Assembly (NCBI GenBank): GCA_000969725.1
Contig: JXSR01S046502.1
Length of the DNA: 27,510 bases
Direction: 5' to 3' (one strand)
Source of the DNA: Ophiothrix spiculata
Taxonomy: Eukaryota; Echinodermata; Ophiuroidea; Amphilepidida; Ophiotrichidae
The translations under genes and the position numbers were made by a program. A model generated the notes under the pieces. That model ran no database searches, was not told the DNA's origin, and worked only from the letters and a program-made list of their open reading frames with translations. Shown in pieces: positions 20,044-27,510 of the stretch (positions are counted from its first letter, which is position 1; the number at the start of each line of letters is the position of its first letter).

Positions 20044-20400
20044 TAAGCTGATGTGAGATTTAAAGATATTTTCATTGTTTGTCATATCTCTGAGTTATAT
20101 TGCATTCCAGTACAAAACCAAATTAAAAGCTTTTGGAAATATTATACATGTTTGGCCAAAACAACTTATTATCCAATATTTTCTTTGAATAAGTGGAGCT
20201 GTTTGTGATTATTTGTAAAAATTTCTGTGCTGCATAGGTTCGTAAATTGATATACCGCAAATAAATAAGCAAATGCTTATGCTTGATGTAACAGTATCTG
20301 TATAGTTATGAGAGAAACCATTGAAAATTTTGTATTACTTCTGAGCAATCTCTACCGGGTGAGTACCTCATCCTAACTATCTTTTTTCTGTTTTTTTCAG

Positions 20401-20483
20401 GTGACTTAATTCCTAGGCACATAGAAATCTTCAGTAATAATCAGTTCTTCAAGGGACTAACGATTCCAGAACCAGACTTCCTG
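20401..20483 (+). CDS. CDKL1/4-like: CDKL1/4-type kinase, GDLIPRH exon
   Basis: This exon follows a strong polypyrimidine tract and TTTTTTTCAG (ending at 20400) and stops before donor GTAAGA (20484). Two bases complete the Gly codon split at 20020, then 27 codons begin DLIPRHIEIFSNNQFFKGLT and end IPEPDFL. LGDLIPRH and the following IF..N..F.G..IPEP pattern are characteristic of CDKL1 and CDKL4 and help separate them from general CDKs, which have other sequences here. It corresponds to the C-lobe insert region of the CMGC fold. It ends in phase 0. The upstream intron is 380 bp, the shortest in the gene here. Confidence 0.95.
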
Positions 20484-20812
20484 GTAAGATGTTCACACAT
20501 GAGCATTCAGTTAGGATTACTTTTCCATCTCATGAGCTGCTCATGAGAGGAGTCGCTGTCTCACGAATGAGCCACTAGTATTTAAAGCACATGTGTTCAT
20601 ATGAGTTCAGCTCAAACGTCAAAGCAGGCATAATGTCAGCCCTTGGTCATTTTCACTTTTTACATATTTGCAAAGTCTATGTTGTAGGGTTTAAAATGAA
20701 AAAAAAATGGAAAAATGTGTGAATATTGTGAATCTGCAAAAAAACCAATTTCACCAAATTATGACCTTTGCATGTATTTTCACTTGTCACACAAAATGAA
20801 GTTTGTCGACTT
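20484..20812. other. Intronic spacer
   Basis: Holds a small hairpin CTCATGAGCTGCTCATGAG (about 20530-20548) and otherwise no recognised structure. Confidence 0.4.
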
Positions 20813-21018
20813 TAGGCCAAAAAAAAATATTGTGTTGCCCTCAAGTGGAATTTCTGAAAAATTAAGTTGGTCGGTCTGATTTTTTTTTTTTAATATTTTA
20901 AAAACACCTATAGTACCAAATTTGGGTGCATTTTCGACTATTTTCAAAATATTTTCTCAAAAAACACCCAATCTGAGCAAAATTGGGTGCTTTCCCGACC
21001 TATTTTGTTTTTGCCTTA
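20813..21018. mobile_element. Short MITE related to the TAAGGCGAAAA family
   Basis: The left end TAGGCCAAAAAAAAATATTG and the right end TATTTTGTTTTTGCCTTA are inverted in their outer bases and flanked by TA-like edges. The interior carries GTTGGTCGGTCTGATTTTTT and a GGGTGCTTTCCCGACC segment, recalling the GGTCGGTC core of the elements at 6224 and 16991. Relationship tentative. Confidence 0.5.
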
Positions 21019-21068
21019 TGGCTGTTAGGAGCTGGAAAGGCTCATATTTATGCCAAGTAACTTACTCC

Positions 21069-21131
21069 TAACCAGTCGAAAGGTCACGACTCTCATGCAA
21101 ACTAGACAAGCGAGTAGTCACAACTGGTTAT
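21069..21131. repeat. Short inverted repeat TAACCAGT...ACTGGTTA
   Basis: TAACCAGT (from 21069) and ACTGGTTA (to 21131) are inverted, with a partly matching GTCACGACTCTC / GAGTAGTCAC inside. Possible tiny foldback unit. Confidence 0.45.
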
Positions 21132-21772
21132 TTATGAACACATCCTTAAAGAAAAGCAATTATCATCAGAGGTACTAAAATTATGTTAATGAAGAGAGAA
21201 AACTTATGACTATAAAAGAGACTTCCACTTTGAAATAAAGAATATAATTAAGTACAAATAAAGCTTGGAGAAAATAGTAGAATCTCCATTGCAACACATC
21301 CACAGCACAATTTATATACTTTTGTTTATATCTCAAGTTGATGTGATAACCCTATTCAAACAGTCAATTTGTTATCTTGGTAATTTATCCTTATGCAATG
21401 AAAATAATTTGTTTAGTCTTCACAACCTGACAGGGTCATAAGTTTTATTATTGTAGAAATGCTTTATGCTGCCAGGTATCAAAATTGGGTTTCTTGGAAT
21501 GAGCTCCAGATGTGATATGAAGATGTTATGATATATGGGTTGGGAACAATGAAAGATAAATGAAATATTGTGTATACATTTATTTATTTAGCCCCAATTA
21601 AGATTTAGATTTTGCCATTTGTTATTTTACGACTATGGCATTTTGATTGTTAGTTTGTCAAGACATTTAATCATAACAAGAGCCTAAATTTTAAAAATAG
21701 TAGTTTTGCATAGAGCTAGTCAGTGAGAAGTTTATTTCAAAGACAGAAAAAATCCTTTCCATGCAGAAGTCA
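21132..21772. other. Intronic spacer, nothing seen
   Basis: No exon, RNA gene or repeat boundary recognised. Confidence 0.5.
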
Positions 21773-22116
21773 TTAAAGAAGCATGGTCCGATTGACTCGA
21801 ACTTTTTTTCAAACTTTTTGAGATTTTGGTACCAAAATGTTGCCCATACTTTTTCTTATATTATAACCCATGTGAAATTTCACGGCTGAATTACGTTTCG
21901 TCTCAAGTGGAGATATACATGAAAATGTGTCTAATTATGGTAACCATAATTAATTTTACACAGCAATGTATAGGCGGCTCTGAAATACAAAATTGCCCAT
22001 AAAATCAAAACGTTTTGACCGATTGAGCCGAAATTTAAAACGTAAATGTTTTTAATGATCATCTTTCATATCACATTAAAAATTTAATTTTGAAAAATCG
22101 GACCAAGCTCCTTTAA
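21773..22116. mobile_element. TTAA-ended MITE, copy 2
   Basis: The left end TTAAAGAAGCATGGTCCGAT and the right end ATCGGACCAAGCTCCTTTAA are inverted with TTAA at both edges. It is collinear with copy 1 (14814-15140) over its length. Its right TTAA overlaps the first bases of the telomere-ended copy E. Confidence 0.88.
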
Positions 22117-22200
22117 CCCTGACTCCCAAACACTTAAAAACTGTCTAAGCGAATTTCTTGATTTTTGCTTGTTAGATTTTGTTGTGACGTGTTAGGGTTA
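22114..22200. mobile_element. Telomere-ended element, copy E, lacking the tRNA-like core
   Basis: The ends TAACCCTGACTCCCAAACAC and TTGTGACGTGTTAGGGTTA match copy F (22236-22492) at both sides. The sequence passes directly from AAACTGTCTAAG to CGAATTTCTTGATTTTTGC. In copy F these two segments are separated by about 170 bp holding the tRNA-like core and its TCCAAATACGTCA / TGCATTTGGA inner arms. It is therefore either a clean internal deletion or a version that never held the core. Confidence 0.85.
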
Positions 22201-22235
22201 TTGTAGCATGTGTACTATGCACTTATAGACCTTCA

Positions 22236-22492
22236 TAACCCTAACTTCCAAACGCTAAAAACTATCTAAGTCCAAATACGTCATACAAAAATTTCCCGAT
22301 TCCCCTGGGATTTGAACCCCCGACCTCTGGCATCCCAATCCCATGTCCACCTATGGCAAGCCACCGAGTATGGCCTGCCATGGCAGCCATTTCGTGTCCA
22401 TCTGTATCCCCCGTTTGTGATGCATTTGGACTTGGGCGAAATTCTTGATTTTTGCTTGTTGGATTTTGTTTGACTGTGACGTGTTAGGGTTA
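22236..22492 (-). mobile_element. Telomere-ended tRNA-like element, copy F
   Basis: The ends TAACCCTAACTTCCAAACGC and CTGTGACGTGTTAGGGTTA are inverted at the telomere-like motif. Inside lie inverted arms AAGTCCAAATACGTCATAC (about 22269) and GTGATGCATTTGGACTTGG (about 22417). On the minus strand the core has A-box-like GGTGGCTTGCCATAGGTGG and B-box GGGGGTTCAAATCCC. It is the best-preserved copy for defining the layout of the family: telomere motif, outer arm, inner arm, tRNA-like core, inner arm, outer arm, telomere motif. Confidence 0.9.
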
Positions 22493-22652
22493 TGGATAAC
22501 ACCAAGTCAAAGTGTAGATAATTTATACAGCAATTTAAGTATAGCCAATAAGATGATTTTTAGTATAGCACAACAAAGGAAAGTTCAAGTTTAGCGGTTA
22601 TGGATGTGATGGAGTACAAAGCAGATTTGGTGGTACTTTTCAAGAATTAAAT

Positions 22653-23589
22653 CATACTTGCCAACTGTCCCGATTTTCCCGGGATTGTCCCGTTTTCTGT
22701 CTCCCAAAAACACTAAAATCGGGATTGTCCCGATTTTCCTCAGAAGAAAAAAAAATAAAGATGAATAATTGGTAACTTCTCTGTGATTTTTAAAGAAATT
22801 CTTGTTGTATTTTTTGTTGTAAATAAATCAGAATAATGTAGAGATGAGTCTGAAGTGTGGAAGATGTGTTTATCAGACCTATTATGACTCAATTTTGCAA
22901 GAGAAAACATTAATTTTCGTTAATATCGGACATTTCTGGTTGTTACAAGTCGCGAAAGGGCCGAAAATTGTCACTGATACAGACAATGTTAATTTCACTA
23001 TTGAAGTGATAGTGCTGCTTCTGTAAAAGAGATTTTTGTAATGAATGTCAGAACATGATTACAACGTTTTTTCCCAAGTGTAACAACAGAAAGAGAGAGA
23101 GAGAGAGAGTACTGAAAATATTATTTGATTTTATTTTGAAGACAATATATAATACATTAATTTAGCAATTATAAATATTTGATTTATTGTTTCATAGATG
23201 TGGGTGTGGTGGGTGTGGTAGCTCTCTTGAAGTTTAAAATCTTTCAAAATTGCAAATTATTAGAATTACATGACGCATCATATATAATGAATTCGGAGAT
23301 TTCGGTAGTACGATAGGTCCGGTTGAGCGATTTTAAAAAGTCTATTTGTATGTAAAGTATAACAAAGTCTGAACTTAAAAGGCCTATAACTCACCAGGGA
23401 AGCACATTTTTCTATGTTGATATTTTATGTGTTAAAAGTATAGATTTTGCATTAATATGATTTTTCTTATTATATTATTTTACTCCAGTTAGGGGCCACA
23501 ACTGCGCCGTGCGCTACGTGCCGTGTATTTTGCGCGTTACGCGTCGCTAAACTGTCAGTATTTTTGTTTTTGCAATGTTGGCAAGTATG
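22653..23589. mobile_element. hAT-like non-autonomous transposon, CATACTTGCCAAC ends
   Basis: CATACTTGCCAAC (22653-22665) and GTTGGCAAGTATG (23577-23589) are a perfect 13-bp inverted pair, flanked by TTAAAT on both sides (22647-22652, 23590-23595). Read one base differently, the flanks are ATTAAATC and GTTAAATC, close to an 8-bp hAT-type duplication. The left subterminal region repeats CCCGATTTTCCCGGGATTGT and ATCGGGATTGTCCCGATTTT, as in many hAT-type ends (recalled). The 937-bp interior has no transposase; the 60-codon frame at 22844-23026 is unrecognised. It ends 112 bp before a kinase exon. Confidence 0.8.
23090..23110. repeat. (GA)n microsatellite
   Basis: About ten GA units (AAAGAGAGAGAGAGAGAGAG then T) inside the hAT-like element. 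Confidence 0.9.
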
Positions 23590-23701
23590 TTAAATCATAA
23601 AATTTATACAACAATAAACTGCCTCAAATCACATCAGTTGGTAAGTAGCAGTAAATGTATCAAATTTACTACTCAAAATACTCATGTCTTTTGCTTTTTA
23701 G

Positions 23702-23758
23702 GAACCCCTGGAAATCAAGTATCCAAACATCAAACCAAACCAACTCAATGTGTTAAAG
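23702..23758 (+). CDS. CDKL1/4-like: CDKL1/4-type kinase, small C-lobe exon
   Basis: A 57-nt exon between the acceptor TTGCTTTTTAG (AG at 23700-23701) and the donor GTAAGA (23759). It is in phase 0 at both ends and encodes 19 residues, EPLEIKYPNIKPNQLNVLK. In CDKL1 the matching segment (recalled as [20 protein letters not shown]) joins the IPDPE stretch to the GCLHMDP segment, so the order fits both neighbouring exons. As a short exon it would be missed by ab initio prediction. The hAT-like insertion at 22653-23589 ends only 112 bp upstream, inside or close to the branch-point region. Confidence 0.93.
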
Positions 23759-23963
23759 GTAAGATGACAAAACCACTCCTGAAATCTCTTGTTAATTTTC
23801 CATTTATTTTTAGATATCACTTCTCCTGGGTGATTTGACAATTGGCTGGCACACTTTAAGTTCACCCTGAAGCAGCAAGCATGCAATGCCAAAATGTTCA
23901 ACTTCATGAATTGCAGACATGAACACCAAAGACGTGATCCATTTGCATGTCTGAAGCCATCCA

Positions 23964-24128
23964 TTTGGGTTTCATCAACTGTCATCAAAAGTTTTTTGAA
24001 CTTGGATTAAAAAAAGAGAAACAATCGTAGACAATTATTTCCCTTTGGGTTTCATCAATTGTCATTAGAAGATTTTTGAACTTGGATTTAAAAAAAAAAA
24101 TGAAACAATCGTAGAAAATTATTTTCCT
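23964..24128. repeat. Tandem duplication, 80-bp unit
   Basis: TTTGGGTTTCATCAACTGTC (23964) recurs as TTTGGGTTTCATCAATTGTC (24044), each followed by TTTTTGAACTTGGATT, an A-run and GAAACAATCGTAGA. Two copies, about 90 percent alike. Confidence 0.85.
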
Positions 24129-24481
24129 TTTTTCATTGAAATCAGATTAAGGAAAGATTGAAATTGATCAATATTTAAACTGATAAACTTTCTTTCATAT
24201 TCAAGGAAATAATTGTCAAAGAGCTATAAAAGAAACATTGACACTCTAGTGCAGAATATTACGATTTGTTGCACTATTTTTGGTAAAATGTGGATTAAAT
24301 ATATTTGTAATCCTTGTGATCGATTAGAAAATTGTGATCACCCATCTGTTTATTATTACCCGAAAGTAGATGGGCAAACCAAAGCACATTATTTTGTGTT
24401 ATATCATATCACGATTGCAGTGATTTGAGCTGTGCAAATTTTTTTCCATTGCACGGCATGAAACAAACCTGTGTGATATCA
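24129..24481. other. Intronic spacer, nothing seen
   Basis: No exon, RNA gene or repeat boundary recognised. The open frame 24213-24428 is unsupported. Confidence 0.5.
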
Positions 24482-24662
24482 TGATATAAAACAAATATTG
24501 AATGTCTATGCTTGTGCAATAGTACATATCATTCGGTCAAATTTGGACTGATCCATTTCACTGGGCTACGCCTCGTGAAATAGAAAAGTCCAAATTTGAC
24601 CTCATGATATATTTTGTACTATTGCACTCTCAGGCATTCAATATTTGTATAATATTTTATGC
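24482..24662. mobile_element. Foldback element, about 180 bp
   Basis: The left arm ACAAATATTGAATGTC, TGTGCAATAGTACA, GGTCAAATTTGGACT is mirrored by AGTCCAAATTTGACC, TGTACTATTGCA and GCATTCAATATTTGT on the right. The centre ATTTCACTGGGCTACGCCTC then GTGAAAT closes the hairpin. Arms match over about 80 bp with small gaps. No coding capacity. Confidence 0.85.
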
Positions 24663-24912
24663 CCAAAAATGTACTCATTGCATTTTGCAGGGTAGCATGT
24701 CCCATTTCAATATCATATACACATATATTTCTTGGATAAATTGTCCTGACAATTTATCAAATGATTAACAGATGTCTTGGTAATGTTGTTACATGATGGC
24801 ACTAGTTTGTGGCAGCAACAGGGAGTCAATGATTGTAGATTAAAGATTATTTGGCCTAAACTCACTAAAATAACCGATTCTAATTAATTGATCAACTTGA
24901 TTGAATAAACAG

Positions 24913-25062
24913 GGGTGTTTAATGATGGATCCAGACAAGCGACTAACCTGTAAAGAGCTCCTTGAGCACCCGTACTTTGATGATTATAAGGAGAAGAACG
25001 AGAAAGAGGTGAAACCTGAGAAGATAGTGAAGAGACAGTCAAGGACAAAGGAGAAGTCACGG
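24913..25062 (+). CDS. CDKL1/4-like: CDKL1/4-type kinase, end of kinase domain and basic tail
   Basis: The acceptor is GAATAAACAG (AG at 24911-24912), with a poor pyrimidine tract; the donor is GTAAGC. The exon is 150 nt, phase 0 at both ends, 50 residues beginning GCLMMDPDKRLTCKELLEHP. DPDKRLTCKELLEHPYF is kinase subdomain XI with its invariant Arg; it closes the catalytic domain. The following 26 residues are highly charged (DDYKEKNEKEVKPEKIVKRQ, then SRTKEKSR), like the lysine/arginine-rich short tails of CDKL1 and CDKL4. The strong donor means at least one more exon; none could be identified in 25063-27510. Confidence 0.93.
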
Positions 25063-25346
25063 GTAAGCTTACAGAACAGTCATATACATGCACACTCAAT
25101 GCTTAACATTTACTCTATTTTTATACTTATCCCCGTTGGATATCAAATAACATTGAAAACAAAATTCAGGGTCCCTCAATTTATTGTGGTACAAATAATG
25201 CAAATTGACATCGAAAGGTTAAAAATGAAATATAAAAACTCTGTCTCTATGCTATTTTTATATCAGAAATGCATGATTGTCAAGCAGAGACTTTATGTTG
25301 GTTAAGAAAGCATCCTTTTGATACGATAACCACCTTTCTTACTAAA
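25063..25346. other. Intronic spacer after the last recognised exon
   Basis: Reading on from 25062 without splicing stays open to 25305, but the donor and loss of similarity make this intron more likely. Retained-intron termination cannot be excluded. Confidence 0.45.
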
Positions 25347-25480
25347 GGTTTATTCAGAGTCTGTCGATATGCATCGCACGATGCCCATCGACGCGCAGTC
25401 TTTTACACGCGCTATTCCTTGTGCATGGTGCATGTAAAGACGTCGATGGGCATGCATATCGACAAGAGTCTGAATAAACC
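25347..25480. mobile_element. Foldback element with GGTTTATTCAGA ends
   Basis: The left end GGTTTATTCAGAGTCTGTCG and the right end CGACAAGAGTCTGAATAAAC then C are inverted. Inner pairs are GATATGCAT and ATGCATATC, and GATGCCCATCGACG and CGTCGATGGGCAT. 134 bp, non-coding. Confidence 0.85.
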
Positions 25481-25683
25481 ATAACTCCTACTTCATTCTA
25501 GTCTAATTGGAGCATACATTTACCCTTATCTAGATCAGCTGATCAAACATTTAGTAGTTTATGTGCAAAGTGGCTATAATTGGGCCATTTTTTTATCATT
25601 CCGCATGTTTCTACTAAAGGGTAGTTGATGGGTGATCTTGTTCAAGTCGACAAAAGTTCGAGTTAAGGTTTAGTAGAACCAAG

Positions 25684-25813
25684 TCGGTTGATGGTGATAC
25701 ATCTTCCATCAACCACCTTTTTTCGAGTTAATGTTTTTTCAAGTGAGCAGTCGGCGCCTGTTCATAAAAAAAAAAAACAGGTTGGTTGACAAATCAACCA
25801 CCAAATTGGTGGA
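25684..25813. repeat. Two small hairpins
   Basis: GGTTGATGG...CCATCAACC (about 25684-25712) and CCACCAAATTGGTGG (about 25799-25813) are inverted pairs. They share the GGTTGAT/ATCAACC word and may be parts of one degraded foldback unit. Confidence 0.45.
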
Positions 25814-25911
25814 GCACAAAATATAGTTAACAATGTCTTGGTGACCAAATAGAAACAAGCTAATTGCATCATTTTGAATACCAAAATCGGAAATATCTTC
25901 CCTGTAGTAAT

Positions 25912-26071
25912 CAGGCATGAGAATGATTTTTCATGAAAATATCTGAATTTGGTAAAATTAACAAAAAAAACACTAAAAAGGTTAAATCAAGCCCCAAATT
26001 ATCTGAATTTGGATGATTTTGAATGACAAAATATCTGAAATCAGGTAATTATCTGAACATTCTCATGCCTG
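25912..26071. mobile_element. MITE with CAGGCATGAGAATG ends
   Basis: CAGGCATGAGAATG (25912-25925) and CATTCTCATGCCTG (26058-26071) are a perfect 14-bp inverted pair. AATATCTGAATTTGG and ATATCTGAAATCAGG recur inside. Flanks TAGTAAT and TAGTATG give a possible imperfect duplication. 160 bp. Confidence 0.8.
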
Positions 26072-26700
26072 TAGTATGCACCATGGTACCTTTGTCATTA
26101 TCATCATGCTTTCTCTACAACATGTTCCTATCTGTACTAATTGATGGTAAAAATCAATCATACCCACTCTTTTCAAATCAACCATGCCCTCGCTTTATTG
26201 TCAGTTTCATTCAACTTCATCTAAAGACCGTGCTTTAGTTCCATATTTCTCTTGTTTTGTTGCCATGGAAACTGAGTAATTTGAATTTCATTTATTCCAC
26301 TTTATTGATCAAAAATTATACAATGAATGCCCAAATGTGGTTGACTTACGTCAAAGATTTTGATGAAGAAGAACCGATCATTTTGGTAATCGCTTATCTT
26401 TATTGAGGTCTGTTATATGGTGAATCTATTGAATATGGCTCATAGCAGTATTCAGTTTTGCATTTCAAGGTTTGTTTTTTTCAAAATTAGCATATCTAGA
26501 TCATAACAATTTTTAGTTGATGGAGAAATGCATTGCATCATTTACATATGGATTGGAAATATGCTAGATGTAGTCACATTGTAAAATGTTATTCTCACAA
26601 TCAATTTCTCTTCCAAATATTTTACATTTTTAATCAATACTCACTGCTTTATTGATAAATTATTAATTGTTTGCATTGTATTCATTAAAGAATGCATTAA
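26072..26700. other. Spacer, no exon confirmed
   Basis: Searched for the missing 3' kinase exon without success. A weak X-box-like GTTGCCATGGAAAC lies at 26259-26272. No repeat boundary recognised. Confidence 0.45.
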
Positions 26701-27510
26701 TTTAGTATAAATTTTCTGAAAAATTCTGTTCTCAACAGTCTCAAAGATAAACACGCACCACTCATAATAAGAACTATTAAATGCAGACCTAATGCGCCGT
26801 GGTATAATGATGATCTTCGGGAAATGAAACGCGAATCTCGCCGACTTGAAAGACGCTGGATTTCCACGAAACTAGAAATTGATAAACAGTTATTTAAAGC
26901 TTATTGCAAAAAATACAACCTCACTATCAAGCTTGCCAAACAAACATACCACCAACAACAGTTTGCCGACTGCAATTCAAAAAGCCTTTTTCAGAAATTT
27001 AACAAATTATGTTCCCCTAAATTGACAAACACACTACCAAATGATTCCTCTGATAATGCTCTTGCCAATCGCTTCTGTAATTTTTTCAGTGACAAAATCA
27101 AGCGTATCAAAGACATCATTCTTGCTTCTAATGATTCCGATTTTGATTTTAAAGACTCTTCCACACTTTGCAGTTCATCATTTTCTGAATTTTCTAACAT
27201 GTCTGAGAAAGATGTAAGAGACACCATCATGAAATCACCATCTTCAACCTGTAGTTTGGATCCCATCCCGACATCGCTACTCAAGAAATGTATTAATGAA
27301 TTATTGCCAATAATTACCAGGATTATTAATCAATCTTTTGTTAATGGAAAGTTTCCGTCTGTTCTTAAATCTGCTCATATTAAGCCTTTGATTAAAAAAC
27401 CAAATCTTGACACCGAAGTACTGAAAAATTACCGCCCCGTTGCAAATTTACCTTTTCTCGCCAAAACGATCGAGCGCGCTTGTGCATCACAGATTCAAGA
27501 TTACCTTGTC
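26701..27510 (+). mobile_element. LINE (CR1/L2-like) reverse-transcriptase open frame, runs off the window
   Basis: An open frame of 270 codons without a stop continues past the window edge. It begins at the endonuclease-to-RT linker: NSLKDKHAPLIIRTIKCRPN, then APWYNDDLREMKRESRRLER. It continues through LDPIPTSLLKKCINELLPII, GKFPSVLKSAHIKPLIKKPN and LKNYRPVANLPFLAKTIERA, the start of the RT fingers/palm (the NYRP..NLP..AK..E motif). These are hallmarks of CR1/L2/Jockey-type non-LTR elements. The endonuclease is absent: a stop (TAA, 26698-26700) precedes and the sequence upstream is unrelated, so this copy is 5'-truncated near 26705-26725. The long clean frame points to a young insertion. The minus-strand frame 26991-27284 is its shadow. 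Confidence 0.92.

Noticed and set aside
20510-21075. Possible element bounded by GTTAGGATTAC and TTACTCCTAAC.
   Set aside because: The inverted match is short and gapped, with no target duplication; probably chance.
26346-26385. Possible next kinase exon after 25062 (sequence after GTCAAAG, before GTAATC).
   Set aside because: In the required phase it reads ILMKKNRSF, unlike CDKL tails, and the pyrimidine tract is poor.

Overview
This is a window of AT-rich animal nuclear DNA, almost all of it intronic. One host gene is recognisable. Five coding exons on the + strand (2770-2860, 19820-20020, 20401-20483, 23702-23758, 24913-25062) join in consistent phase into 194 residues of a CDKL1/CDKL4-type protein kinase. 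They run from the catalytic HRD loop to the end of the kinase fold plus a basic tail. The N-lobe exons lie upstream of the window; the 3' end was not found and probably lies downstream. The organism looks like a marine invertebrate, perhaps a non-vertebrate deuterostome (acorn worm, sea urchin or amphioxus type). This guess rests on the CDKL sequence, TTAGGG-type telomere motifs, CR1/L2-like LINEs and the dense mix of small elements. It is low confidence.

Layout. 1-2769 is intron, with a 656-bp foldback element, a small telomere-repeat hairpin and a decayed 3' end of a CR1/L2-like LINE. 2861-19819 is a single intron of about 17 kb that falls between the DFG segment and the TDY activation loop. 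It is packed with short non-autonomous elements: Tc1/mariner-like MITEs, TTAA-ended MITEs, poly-G-ended elements with 9-11 bp target duplications, tRNA-like SINE units, a 1.3-kb long-TIR transposon nested in a SINE and carrying its own nested perfect palindrome, and an assembly gap (11191-11670). 20021-24912 holds three shorter introns with more of the same, including a hAT-like element ending 112 bp before an exon. 25063-27510 follows the last recognised exon, has further foldback elements, and ends in an open LINE reverse-transcriptase reading frame that runs off the window.

The most unusual signal is a family of at least six elements whose two ends are inverted telomere-like motifs (TAACCCTAAC ... 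GTTAGGGTTA). Their core carries a tRNA-Pro-like A/B-box module. One copy (22114-22200) has the same ends but lacks the core. A separate 103-bp hairpin (1399-1501) encloses about 54 bp of CCCTAA repeats. A second notable signal is a canonical RFX X-box (GTTGCCATGGTAAC) inside an intron of this kinase, whose family is tied to cilia.

I saw no bacterial-style genes, CRISPR, rRNA or functional tRNA, and no retrovirus-, LTR- or Polinton-like element. All superfamily names for the small elements are inferred from termini and target-site duplications only.
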